Source: Lineus longissimus (Eukaryota; Nemertea; Pilidiophora; Heteronemertea; Lineidae). From it: a DNA stretch of 64,000 bases. The position numbers and the translations under genes are program-made. The notes beneath the pieces are model-generated. The model did no database searches. It was not told the DNA's origin and was given only the letters and a program-made list of their open reading frames with translations. Below are positions 49,768 to 62,486 of this stretch, in pieces; the first letter of the stretch is position 1, and the number at the start of each line of letters is the position of its first letter. The stretch is taken from assembly GCF_910592395.1 (NCBI RefSeq), contig NC_088313.1, positions 15,330,437 through 15,394,436 on the forward strand. The letters are read 5' to 3'.

Positions 49768-50523
49768 AACAAGAGGCCCAAGGGCCTGGCGCTCAGCTGA
49801 AATATATGAACATGGAAAGTACCCGATGGATCTCTTTCAACCTCAGTTTTGTCAATATATCAGGCAAACATACCAAAGTAAAAAGACTTTTAAATGGTGA
49901 CAAATATGCCACTTATTAGTCAAATCTAAGTGCCTGAGCCAGGCTGACCTTGAAAAGTAGGTCAAATAGAAAGCCCATGTGATATCATGTAAAGGAGACT
50001 TATTGTACACCAACCATAAAATTCATGTCACTCTGGATACAGCAAAGGCTTTAAAATAGAAAAAAAAACCAAGATGGCCGCCTACCAAATTATTCAAAAA
50101 AGTAAAGAAAATGTATTTACAAGTGAAAAAAGTAAAAATTAAAAAAAAAAAAAATTGACCCGAAGTGGGATTGGAACCCACAACCTTCAGAGTCATACAA
50201 GAGCGGGAAATTCAAATCAAGCTTAAACTAGGTCAACACAGATTTTGGCTCAGTAACGCCAACTGGTAGTATCAATCAAAACTACTCTTAGTAGTTTCAA
50301 GACCTACATGCATGCGGTCCTTTTCAACTTTATTTCAAGCTTCTATCTGCTTGAATAAAGCGCCAAAAAATTGTTTTGTGATTTAGGCTTTTTGCCCCCT
50401 GGTGGCCAAACTGTTAATCCTGCCGGACCTACACTTGGTCTATTCAGGAGTCCTGAAGGGTCTAAATGGCTTATAGGGAAAATCTATCGCCTATCCGCCA
50501 TAGTTTTGAAACGTGCCTGTTTA

Positions 50524-50554
<31 letters not shown>

Positions 50555-50608
50555 GACATTCATTCTACCATTTACTCATATGAATAGCTCAGCTTGTCAG
50601 CTGAGCTA
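49768..50608 (+). mobile_element. Non-autonomous repeat element with GACA microsatellite
   Basis: The head AACAAGAGGCCCAAGGGCC is followed by GCTCAGCTGA. The tail has a (GACA)n run at about 50528-50552, then a 9-bp hairpin AGCTCAGCT/AGCTGAGCT ending in AAAA. A minus-strand segment near 50160 (GTGGGTTCCAATCCCAC) looks like a tRNA T-arm. Both flanks carry ATGCATTGARA, TTCACAGCTGATAGACCTC, so it seems inserted in a short tandem repeat. The plan resembles the bivalve pearl/Helitron-like elements; that assignment is inference. Confidence 0.5.
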
Positions 50609-50757
50609 AAAATGCATTGAAATTCACAGCTGATAGACCTCTGAACTTACTGCTGCAACACCAGACTGTTGTATTGACAGGCAGCCCTACAACAATGACA
50701 GTTATCTGGTCCAGGATTGGCTCTGAATTTGAAATTGACTCTGTACAAGACACAGGC

Positions 50758-51060
50758 CATCCAAAGAACCAAGTCTCCCAATCACTCAGGCCTGAAGTGG
50801 ACCCTGAACAGGACAGAAGCCACCTGAAGAACCAAGTCTCCAATCACCCAAGGCCTGAAATGTACTATGTACAAGACAGAAGCCACCTGAAGAACCAAGT
50901 CTCCAATCACCCAAGGCCTGAAATGTACTCTGTACAAGACAGAGGCCATCTGCAGAACAAGGTCTCCAATCACCCAAGGCCCCAAATGGACTCTGTACAA
51001 GACGGTGGCCATCCAAGGAACAAAGTCTCTGCTTACCCAAGGCCTGAAACGGAGTCCGAG
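50758..51060. repeat. 63-bp minisatellite just past the SLC17 3' coding end
   Basis: About five units of 63 bp (CCAATCACCCAAGGCCTGAA, then TGTACAAGACAGAAGCCACC, then TGAAGAACCAAGTCT). The unit is a multiple of three and is open on both strands, giving 21-residue repeats in several frames. It lies about 180 bp beyond the SLC17 stop codon, probably in that gene's 3' UTR. Confidence 0.8.
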
Positions 51061-51242
51061 CGCAGCAAACAAGACGCACTAATGCTGAATCATAGGCCCT
51101 GCCAAGACCTGTGCATCTTCATGCTTGTACATGGATATGTACACATAACTAAATTATTTGTACAAACACAACCAATAAAACCAAAACTCAAACTGGTTTT
51201 ATGTTAACAGAAAAATGAATCCCTGAACCATTGATGAAAAGA

Positions 51243-54200
51243 CTATGCCAATTCAACATTCTGCATATTCTGATCTGCCATAAGTTTATCCGATGCGGAT
51301 GGTTCGTGTGATGCACCGCCATTCTGAATGTTCGTCGTTTTTCCGGGAGTGATTTCAGGCAGTGACACATCGATAGTGTAGTCTGTGGTATAGGCCCACG
51401 GCTGAACGTCTCCCGAGGCGAAGATGATAAAGAAGATGGCCCCAGCGGCAAAGATGGCTGCCGTGATGTAGAAAACGATCTGCCATGACTCGCGTGATTT
51501 CTGAAAACAAAGGAAGGCAAAGATTTCGAAAGAGTCCTTGAAAACTTTTAAAATGATACCAACTGTCAATGTCTGATGAGTTAATGTCTATCAATGAACA
51601 AATATGTGAAAGTGGATTCAGTTTCCTTTAGTACATACAACCACCTTCAAGCAGTGCTCATGGTGCAAAAACGCGGCAAGTTTTATTGATGAAGATCATT
51701 GAAAAAAGTGGTTTGAACTGCTTTTTTAAAGAAACGTTTTTGAGCAAGGATGTTTTTCTTGTAGGGGAGGGCCAGCACTTTTTCGTGCTGCCTGAGCAGA
51801 AACAACTGAAGAGCTATTTAAACTTACATCTCCAGTTAAGACTCCCACCATGTATGGCGCAGCGAATCCAGTGGCAGACGCCAATGTATTGGAGATTCCA
51901 AAGATAATACCGCTGTATCTTGGACCAATGTCAACAGGGTTGATGACGTAGCCAGAGAAGAATGCCCCGCAGCAGGCAACGCCAATCGACAACATAGCAA
52001 CGGCCAGAGAGGCGTTTGTGCAGTCGATGAAACCGACAACAATGATTAGGATGGCAGGCATGAAACTTGCTGCAAAGGAGAAGGATGGAAGAAATTAAGA
52101 TCAGATGTTGAGAGAATGCAGCTTTCAGCATGTTCAAAGTGCTGCCTCATGGAATTTTGTCGAATAACTCTTACCATAGTGTTACTATTACTTCGACTTC
52201 CAAGAAATCTCTTGCCAAGGCATCAGTCCAGTATTGTGAAAAGGTTACATACTCCGATGTAGAAAGTTTAAACACAACTCTAACACATACCTATACTGTT
52301 GAACAACTTCCTTGCATTTGTTGTATACATGAGATGATGTTTCTTGAGGAGATCTGAGATTGGTCCGCAGATCACAACCACGAGGAAGAAGCCAATGTAG
52401 GGCACGGCCGATAGCATGCCATTCTGGAAGAAACAACACAAAACTGATTTGAAGTCAAAATAAACAAAGAGTAAAGGACATCATAAATCCATGAGTCTTG
52501 AAAAATTGTGCACACTGGGTTGCACAGCAAACCACTTCAAAGTTCAGTAAACTGATTCCACCAAGACCCCATCACAGAGTCCCTCAGAGAGCATTCCTTG
52601 TGGATATTAGATCGCTGGTAACTTATTACAATCAAGTTGGGACAGCTAACGACAATATTACTCACTACAGCAATGTCAAACTTGAGGACATCGTTCATGT
52701 AACTTGGGATCTGTGTGAGGAAGGTGTAGGCGCCCCAATCAGAGCAGATGTTGGCCACGACGATGGCCCACACTGGCATAGACGTCAGGATTGCCTTTAC
52801 TGGGACGTCAAGTTTCTGGAAAAGAAAGCAGATATGATATTGGCGAAGAGAAGAAAGGTACCCATCCATACAGGGCAAACCATCGTGGTATATAGAGTCA
52901 CTGGATGTCTTGTAAAGAAAGCTGATGGACAGCTTGCCGTCACAGGAATTCACGTACCTCAGACCTATGCGTATCCATCTGTCCCTTCAAAGAGGTAACA
53001 ATGTATTTCTTCTCGATCTCGCTGATCCTTGGATGTTCCATTGGACTGTCGGAGACCAGACACAACCACAAAATGCACCAGATTGTGCTGGCAGTACCTG
53101 CAATGACAAAGTGATCAGAAGTTGAGCCCAATAATTTTCAGACCAATCACTTTTAACACACACGCCAGGGTCACATATTGTACAAGCTTTTGATTTGACT
53201 TTTTTTACAAGGTCACAGGGGACAAACTCCACACATATTGGGTGGATCTTCATTAGATTTTTGCCATGGATCCATCAGAAGAGAAAGTGTCACATGTACC
53301 ATAAGTTCATACCCTAGCCCACTCTTACTGTCAAACAAATTAAGAATTAGAAAGACCATTACAATACGCCCTTGACTAAATAAGGGTCTCTGCATAAAAA
53401 GAATGGGAGGTCTGTAATTGCCTTGTCATTGACTACACAGCAAGTTCAAATAAACACGACAACAATGATGCAGTCACAGAGCAATTTCAATAATTTCCGC
53501 ATTAACATGAATTATGTTGCAAACAGATGTTGCTCTGGCCCCATTCAGTAAACTGATAAACAAGTATATTTTAAGAGCTTGTTTTGCAGTATTAAAACAT
53601 GCAGCTGTTCTGGAAATTTCCAAATTCATGATGAGTCAGCGACATTTTTTGCAAGGGTTCTGTCAATAATGTGTTCAGACACATTGTCAAAACAGCCACA
53701 AAAGTCTCCGACTCAACTGGCAGCTAACTTGTTTCCAGTCATGCTCCTACTCCAAAGCTTGCTAGGAGTCAATTGAAATGTCTTTCCCTGAGACAGCCTT
53801 TTAAGATTTGAATGAGCACATACAGAAGCATATGACTCCACTGAAGTCATATTCACTGATAAACTATTAGGATTTACAACCGAGCTGGTGGACCTTGGTT
53901 GTCCAAGTAAGCAAGACTGCTGGGGAATAACAGTATAACAAATACAAAGCAACTCAGTGAGGACTGCACAGCTGGCAAGTCGAGAATCTTCACTAAGCAC
54001 CACACTATTAATCATAACACAAATGAACGGACTTTCAATAAATCATTGATATTAAAGAGCATGGCAGATGAAGAGATAGCAGTGTAAAGATTGCAGCAGA
54101 TAAGGCCAGAATGCTGGCAGTCATGTGTTACCATTATAATTAGGCCCCCGCCATATTTTGAAATCAAGCAAACAAATTCAAGGTAACAATTAACTCAATA

Positions 54201-57200
54201 ACTGGATGAATGCTATTTCCGCCCACCCCACAGACTCACTGAAAGAGTCGGGAAGAAAAGCTATTGACACAGCTTTTCCTCGTCCCTTCAAAACGAATGC
54301 ATGGTCACACCAACATTATCATTATCAAATAACTGAGTGGAACTTGATATTAATATAACTCCCACTAAAAATGTATAAGCTCACCTTATTATATATTTTT
54401 GCTCCCCACCCACCCATTGTGTACACTGACTGGCTGAATAGGAAAACACCAATTGACGTGTTCAAACTTGAAACTCATACACTTCATGACATAAACACAG
54501 TCACATCAACATACTATCAAACAACCGAGTGGAACTGAGTTAAAGATAAGTCCCATTGTGCCATCTGAAGGATTGGATAGGACGAAATTTACTGTTCAAC
54601 TGGAAATGAATTGACTTAACAATGAATTCACCCTTATGTACTACCAATACCAATATCACATGCGTAGGCCTATTTATTGGTTGACTTTAATACGGTAATA
54701 CAAAAGGTAGATCGTTTGACTGGAAATCGACAGCTGTTGTGGATAACGACACAGCAAAACTAAGATACAGCATATCGCTGATTATGAATGTTCACAAACA
54801 GAAAGATAAACTATGGAGAAAGAGAGGAAAATATGTTTCGAATGTGATCAATTGATCAGAAAACTAGTTCAGGGTTAGAAATTCACAGAGGCGACGGAGA
54901 TAGTTGCCTTTATGGCTTTCTGTTTGACTTGGTGTCAATCTCACATACATTTGCCTCTGTGTTCTCCTAACTTTAATCCGACTACTTACCTAAGACATAG
55001 AAAATAGATGGCCAGCCGCCATCAAAGCCATATTTGCACAGAAAACCAGCTAGAGGTAGTGTGATGATGTTACCAATCTGAGCACCTAAAAAGGAAGCGA
55101 TTTGCTTTTATCAAAAAGAATCAAGACAGTCATTCCATTAAAACCGTTTCGGACAGCAAACAAACCAACAGATCCTCTGAGCTGTTTTTAAAAGCTATTA
55201 GTCTGAAAGCTGTCATTGCAATCATTGATTCCTGACCACTGAAATCAGGGTGAAGTCACAAGTCACATTGCGTATTCAAAACTAAGGTGTGCAGTTCATA
55301 GTTGCATTTACAATGTCATCAGGATAGCTTCCTCTTCCTCATGGACATTGTCTTCTCATGAACATTGCCTGAAGATAAGTGGAATTAAAAGTAAACAGCC
55401 CAAATACTGAATAATAGGCTGCTGTTTTAGAAAAGTTCAACCAAGGTGGTCCGAATGGCATGTGAAACCAACTAACCTGAATATGTGAACCCGAGAAGAT
55501 TTGACCTCTCTGCTGGCGGAGCCCAAGAAGCCCAGAGCAAATGGAAAGCTGGGAAGTATACGCCCTGTAAGGAGAGAAATTGACATCATTAGAGGGTGAA
55601 ATAAATGGGTAGTTCAAACAAGGACACTGAGTGATTTGAAGCACGATGACATTGCTAACTATCTCATTTGAGTAATTTAGGACTTGACCAATCTATATGC
55701 AGCCTAAAAATATTTCCTATATAAAAATTTTTTTAGAGGCCAAACAGATTACTTTGGTCAAGAAAACTTACCGATCCTAATCCACAGATGATCCTGAGAA
55801 CCAGAAGGAATATGTGATGTGTCTTAGCACCAATCGGCATCAGTAGAGTTGCGATGGAAGCTGCCAACATAAACAAGCCAATGGTACGCTTCGCACCAAA
55901 TTTTGTCGCGAGGATTCCACCCGGTAGCTGCGTGATCAGGTAGCCCCAGAAGAAAGAGCCCAAGAGGATGCCCTGGCTCGTCTTATCCCACAAGAAAGCG
56001 CCATCCTGGAGGAAGATGAAGAGAATGTTAATGCTGGGTGGTTCCTGGACATTTGGTGAAAAAGCTAGGAAGAGGATGATAAAGGCAACATAGATTTGTT
56101 CTTCTTTATAATATCGTTATAATGTATTTCAATCTTTTATCAAAATACTTCTTTGAAACCTCTGGATGGAAACAAAAGTCAAATAATGCAATTCACCCTA
56201 GCTAGAATCTACATGTTAAACAGTAAACCTGGAAATAACTGTGGCAATTTTATTTCAGTTTCGTGAAACCGCCTCTTTTATTAAAGTGTCCTAACTTTGT
56301 CAAGTTATATATCAGCCTAAATTTGCCAAGATATATGATCAGCATATCTGGAATACTTCATTCACAAATATAGTCATATTAATAGGGCAACACTGACCGG
56401 AAGATTGCATCAGCACATCAGACCAGGTGTTCATTCAAACAGTCCACCCTCAATGTACTAATGTACATGCATCCTGAGCAAATGTAAGCATTGAAATTAT
56501 CGCTGTTATGTGATATTTCATGCCTATCAAGACACACGTCTAACATATGTCCCTTTTCAATAAGCTTTAATGATAAACAGAATTAGGCCGTCTAAAAAGT
56601 GTAATGCTGTTTTAGCCTATATGGAGGCATGACAAATACTATCATATGGTGTTACGAAATATTCTGATGAATTTGTTCGCTGAGCACCCGGGTCCGTAAT
56701 GGTCAGCAGTACAAACACCAGGGCACCAATCACAGATGTACTGTTGCATTTAGTCCATGCGACTCGATGGCTGGAATACGGGTAATCATCATAACATCCA
56801 AACGAAGAATGTAAATCAGATCAGAGGTTATCTTCTCTAAGGCAACAGCCATGCAAAGCAAGTAACTAACTACCCATCTCCCCAATTCCTTGCAAGCATG
56901 CCGATATTGCAGTCCCTTCCGAAGGTGGAAACCAGAAGCCTCTCACGTCAGTTGTTATCCAAGGAATAGAGAGTTTTGAACGACTTTAGTAGTAGTGTCC
57001 TTAGTAGAGAAGGTGTCCTTAATAGAGAGGGTGTTGCTAAGGGAGGTGCTACTGTACACCAATAGTAATGTCCTTGATAGAGTGTGTCGCTAAGGGAGGT
57101 CTCATTGTATACCAATAGCATGGGGAAGGTGGACTTAATACCAAGTTCTACTGCAGATCTTGTTGTTGAGGTCTGTATTTAAGGGCAATATGACTGGTAG

Positions 57201-60200
57201 ATAATGACCATATGAATGTGTGCTTTGTTATAATGCTCTCATCATACAATTGAGTCTGAAAAGCTGAATGTCATGTCCCAGAAACCATTCAAAGACAAGC
57301 AAGGGTGGGTCAGCTGCTGATTGCGAAGAGCTGAACTATATAGGGTGTGAAGTTCAAAAGCAGTGGACGAGCACAATGATAGGCAATGTGAGGAACTGCA
57401 CCAAAACTATTTTCATGCCAAGAAAATTGATGTCATTTGCTTGGAAATTCCACTGTAGCACGCAGGGCAAAAGTTCAGCGTTGTCATTATCTTTTTTTTC
57501 GAGTGGTACATTATCAGTGTGAAGTACTCGTAATTTAACATGAAACACATCAAAAGACTTGTGTTCGGTGAATAAAAACAGCCTGTCTGGTGCCCAACTC
57601 AGTTGGCCATGCCCTCAGATTTCACTTTTGTTGGATATCATGTTTGATCTGAAAGCTGTTTAGAGAAAGCGCTAGCTGTTTGTTTTTGCCGATGAGAGGC
57701 AAGGGGTTAAGGAATTCACACCGAGCTGGCGGTCCTTCATTGTCTGATCAAGACCACTCAGGTAGACCAGGTGGGGTTCTGTGACCAGGCCTTTTAGATT
57801 ATTCCCCATCAACCAGGTTAGTCTAAACATGCAAAAGCTGTACAATACATGTAGATTTCACTGAGGCCATCATTGCAAATGTTTATCAGCATTGCTGGGT
57901 TCAAGATGTGCAGTTGCATCATCATTGCTGGGTTCAAGAAGTGCAGTTGCATCATCAAACTGGTCGCATTTAAAACATCTTTTTAGTCTGTCAGTAAAAG
58001 TACTTCAGCACAATCTGGGGTTGATTTGCTTGAATATACAAGTCGAATTCTAACAGAAGATGTTGAGAGGCAAAAGAGCCAAGCTTTACACTAATTTTTT
58101 CTGTAGTCGGAATTCGAAAGCACCAGATCAATTAGGAATTTCTATGCATCTGACATGTCTGAAATAAAGTTTTGAGTCTTGGGTGTATATGTGTGATGGC
58201 CAGAGTGAAGTTGTAAAGCCTATAAATAGCCATGACAATGTGCAATCCGAGACAATGCCAGACCACCATAAACTGTAACCATTTCATGATCTGACAAGGA
58301 AAGATGGGAGGTTAAAGGAAGGCTTTCATTTGGATCCATTCGGCGTGGCTCACCTTTACTGCCTGAAACAAGAAGGGTAGGAAAGCAGGATTAAGAATAA
58401 GCCATTACAGATTTCTGAACAACTGAGCCGAACTGTACAAAGCACAGTCTGTACCACAGAGTTTGATCCAACTCAGTGACAGATTTCTGAACAACTAAGC
58501 CGAACTGTACAAGCACAGTCTGTACCACATAGTTCGATCCAACTCAGTGACAGATTTCTGAACAACTGAGCCGAACTGTACAAGCACAGTCTGTACCACA
58601 GAGTTCGATCCAACTCAGTGACAGATTTCTGAACAACTGAGCCGAACTGTACAAACACAGTCTGTACCACAGAGTTCGATCCAACTCAGTGACAGATTTC
58701 TGAACAACTGAGCCGAACTGTACAAGCACAGTCTGTACCACAGAGTTCGATCCAACTCAGTGACCCAAGTAGAAAGAGTCCCCAGTCAGAATACGATATT
58801 CTTAGGCATCCAAGTGGCCCTTCATTTCCAGGAGATGGACGAGTAGAAAGTGTACTGTGGTTGCAGAAGTATAAAGACAACTGACAGAACATTATTTAGG
58901 CTGCTACTTTGTACATGTCGGACTACCATAAAACTAGTTCTGTTACATTGGCTCTACTAATGCAAAGCACTTGCCATATGGCTGAATTATTGTTAGATTA
59001 TCTGCCACCCGGCATTGTGGTGCAACAAGCGCAGAGAAGATCTACCATCTTTTTCAACTCGTACTTACACGAATATGGGCACTGTTCTGCAACACGGCAC
59101 AAAACTTTATGAAGTTGAAAGTTTGCAAAGGCCAAGGGCTATGACAAGTTGCCGTTATCACTTCAATAAAACTTAAGACTGGCCTTATGGCTATTGACAC
59201 TTAACACTGCAGCAAGACACCCGTAGTGTAAGCTCAGTTATAACTGTTCAGTTAGTTTTTGACTTCATGTACAACATTTTTTAAATTTTTCCAATGGCCT
59301 ATAACAAATTTGGACAATAGTGTATAAGAGAAACGTCAGGTGAAAAAAACTCACCTCAGTTGATGATCCATTGACATTCATCCCACTGCAACGCTTGGAG
59401 TCCTCACTCATCCAAGGGGCTTCTGTCGCATTGACGTTCATATTACTGATATTGTACGGGATTGTGGCGTTGAGGGAAATAGGCATCCCTTCCCGCATGA
59501 TGGCTATCCCAGTGTGGTTGACCATGCAGACCATTGCCACGGAGAGGTTTATCCTCAGGGAATACAGGATGAGAGTTCCGAAGAATCCGATAATGGCCAA
59601 GCCCAGTCGGCTGGAGAACCAGAAGGGAACTGAAAAGACAGGAAAAATATAATAAGTAAACAACTTATTCCTGAAACAGTAATACTTGGAGGACACATAA
59701 TGGAATGAAGGACACAACTTGAGAGTATATTCTATAATATTCTTGGTTGCCAAGTATGCATTATACATGACTCAGATAGAACTGTCATTTTGACATAAAC
59801 TCAAAACTTACTAAAAGAATGAGGGGTGTGTCCTTCACCATCTTCAATATCCTGACCTAGTTCTGAAGACATTTGAACAAGATTTCCTTGGGTTCTAGGT
59901 CTACCTTGCAACTAGTACTAGCACTGACTGAGGATGAAAACAAGAGGTGATCTAATCTTTTGGGGGAAACGCCGAACAGACATGGTTCTATTCCACTTGT
60001 TTTGTAAACTACTCCCATGGGAAAACATCATCTCTAAGCAATGATAATATTTTTGATCAAACTTCAGCAAAGTGACATTGTATCAACACGTTTCCCCAGG
60101 CAATCTTCCTGTTCCACGGATGAACTAAAAGCACCCCACAAACAAGATATTTAAATTGCTTCTGCCTTGAGCAATCTTACATCTTCTTTTCCCAAATATA

Positions 60201-61420
60201 AATATGAATTCAGTTGACATACATGACATGATGACCAGTCAAAATATCATTTTTTTCATGGTAATATGACATCAACTGAAGTCTAGCCATAGACACCTAT
60301 CCTTGTTTGATTTTGGTAATGTCAATCAGGTATTTATAACAGAGAACCGCTCAAGTAAAATTGTTTTGTTGGTTACGACAAGAATGACTTGCAATTTTAA
60401 GACGTTGCTTAGATTAGAAGTTTTCCCAGAGGGAACAAAATAAGAAAACTGTCAAGTCATAGTTTAATACAAGGACTGAAGGAGACTGAAAAGAACTGCT
60501 AATTTTTTTTTTCAGTCACACTTTTAAAAATGTTTCTCTTGACAATTATCCGTAGGACTTCCAGGTACCATCATATAAACTAATGTATTAACCCCTAGCA
60601 ATTGAGCTACACAAGTCTGAAAATTCCAGTTTAACTTTTATCATATTTGGTCATTTTCATCAGTGCCGACGACTGAAAATGTTTCACTTCAGTGAAAGTT
60701 TCAAGCAATGGAGTGTTAAAAGAGGCAATTTCATGGATTCCACATCAGCCAAGAACCAGCTGGTACATACAAAATATATTCCTGGGCAACAGACAAGTCA
60801 TTAATTACCGGTATAAAGGTATGCCCGTACTGTACCAAACAGTCAGTCTCTACTCATATGACTGGATTGCTATTCCCAACATTTATCTCCGTAAAAATCA
60901 ATCAATAACATTTCTGATGTTAGATTTGTTTACCTAAGACACTACTCAACTCAAGACATGGAATGCTCAGTTTATAAAGTTGATGTTGGGCTGACGCAAA
61001 AAGGGCAAAGGTTACAAATAACAGAGCATGCAGCTTTAACCAAAACGCAGAAACTTTATAACACTTCATACAGTTTTGGCAACAACTGATGACGTCAAGA
61101 CATAGGCCTACCGGGCGCGATACCCGACACTGCACTGGCGACAGTGACTGTGTCGTTAGGAAAGATGTAAGAACCATTTTTACAAGGAAGAATGGGATTT
61201 GTCTACCTCATCTGATCCCATGAATAAACCATTGCCATTGGTTTACTCCAGGGACAGTGATGTGTGCAAGGGGAAGAGCTTGCACAGCTGACACAACCTG
61301 GTATGCTGATAGCATGCACGAGTCGAGATAGCCGAGGTCATGCCACCAAGGGAACCAAAATTTACCATTTTTCGTGTCCACTTCCTTCTGCATTTCGATG
61401 CTGTCGAATTCCTGTGGCAT
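51243..61420 (-). CDS. SLC17 family (sialin/VGLUT-like) organic anion transporter, about 556 aa
   Basis: Minus-strand exons 61420-61366, 59629-59355, 56005-55772, 55564-55477, 55085-54990, 53097-52958, 52815-52666, 52423-52291, 52069-51828 and 51500-51243 (TAG), phase-consistent. A probable 9-nt microexon at 58362-58354 would add three residues. The family moves organic anions or phosphate across vesicle, lysosome or plasma membranes (12 TM, MFS fold). TM1 carries [20 protein letters not shown]. The first luminal loop has four N-glycosylation sequons (NAT, NIS, NAT, NGS). Family motifs are [36 protein letters not shown] and [18 protein letters not shown]. Toward the C-terminus are [20 protein letters not shown] and ASGDVQPWA. 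The start [11 protein letters not shown] is the first ATG compatible with the exon. It is closest to the sialin (SLC17A5) type; the exact subfamily and substrate are not resolved. Confidence 0.93.
56006..58353. other. SLC17 intron without other genes
   Basis: The largest SLC17 introns lie at 56006-58353 and 59630-61365. I see no independent gene in them. The span 56990-57115 carries three diverged copies of a GTGTCCTTAATAGAGAG / GCTAAGGGAGGT motif that also occurs near 44305-44350, so it is a dispersed repeat. Confidence 0.45.
58354..58362 (-). CDS. Candidate 9-nt microexon of the SLC17 gene
   Basis: On the minus strand a long pyrimidine tract (CTTTCCTACCCTTCTTGTTT) and CAG precede GCAGTAAAG, which is followed by a GTGAGC donor. 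It would add Ala-Val-Lys in frame (phase 0) between the exon ending at 59355 and the one starting at 56005, within the glycosylated luminal loop. The splice signals are good; use is unproven. Confidence 0.5.
58408..58765. repeat. 71-bp tandem repeat in an SLC17 intron
   Basis: About five near-identical 71-72 bp units (CAGATTTCTGAACAACTGAG, then CCGAACTGTACAAGCACAGT, then CTGTACCACAGAGTTCGATC). It begins 46 bp upstream, in minus-strand sense, of the candidate microexon at 58354-58362. Confidence 0.85.
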
Positions 61421-61736
61421 CGCAGATTAGATTTAGACTCGGAATATTAAGTTTGACACCCCTATGCGAGCGACAGGCTGGCCTGTGTCGTGTAAATGAA
61501 CAGCTTTCGACCTTCAATTTGAAAATCACTCGTTTAATGTGAGATCACCGGCAATCAGTCACGCCAAAATAGTCTTAGTCGTTCAGTATTGTAATCGTTC
61601 AATCATTAGCGGCTCCTACGCTGCGAAAGACGCCCTAAATAGCCAGAAATACGGGATAAACTACACCCAAACAGAAGATCAACACGCCAATCAACAAGAG
61701 ATGATGAAATCCTCGTGTGGCGGTGTACGTTGGCAG

Positions 61737-62478
61737 GGGGTCCACCTAATGTGCGTCCGGAACTCTGTTTGCGCGTCCGGAGCGCGTCCAGAAGAGAAAG
61801 TGCGCGTCCGGAACAATTTCCTATGTAAATATGAACCTATTGTTGCATTAGATGGCTTAAATAGCATTTTAATTCCATGTAGAGAAAATAAAATTGAAAA
61901 AAATCTTTTTGGTGACTTGTATTTTACAATTTTCAGCGAGGTGGTTAATTACTAATGCCATACTCATATCCCAACTTCCTTACGCGCCTTCTCCTGTTGT
62001 GGTCGTCTAAGTCGGAATGAGTTTGTCTTTGCGTGCCGTGGGATAAGGGGCAATAGCAATTATTGTGAAGCCAATTTGCGCTTTTAGGGGGAGGGGAGGG
62101 GATCGAGGGGGGCGGGGGAAGGGGGTCAACAAAATTCATTCCATGTGCTGAGACACCAGATACCAGTCTGATCCATTACAACACGGCTACTATCGAAATT
62201 CTGCAACTGCAACAACAATTTGTTGAGGAGAAACGTCAGTAAACTGGGATTTGATGGCTGTGTAACACCCAAATCACCCCGCTGAAAATTGTAAAATACA
62301 AAGTCACCAAGGAGATTTTTTCCAATTTTATTTTCTCTACATGGAATTAAAATGCTATTTAAGCCATCTAATGCAACATTAGGTTCATATTTACATAGGA
62401 AATTGTTCCGGACGCGCACTTTCTCTTCCGGACGCGCTCCGGACGCACAAATTGTTCCGGACGCGCATTAGGTAGACC
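61737..62478. mobile_element. Foldback DNA transposon copy 2, internally deleted, upstream of SLC17
   Basis: The element has the same arms as the one at 16658-17884 and lies in the same orientation. It is flanked by an 8-bp duplication GTTGGCAG (61729-61736 and 62479-62486). About 480 bp of the centre present in copy 1 is missing here. It begins 317 bp upstream of the SLC17 start codon, so it sits in that gene's promoter or 5' UTR. Confidence 0.85.
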
Positions 62479-62486
62479 GTTGGCAG

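Noticed and set aside
50140-50220. tRNA gene on the minus strand
   Set aside because: Only a T-arm and part of an acceptor-like stretch are visible; no D arm or anticodon arm could be placed.
50617-51207. 196-codon plus-strand open frame with 21-residue repeats
   Set aside because: It is the 63-bp minisatellite read in frame; the opposite strand is open too and it lies in the likely 3' UTR of the SLC17 gene.
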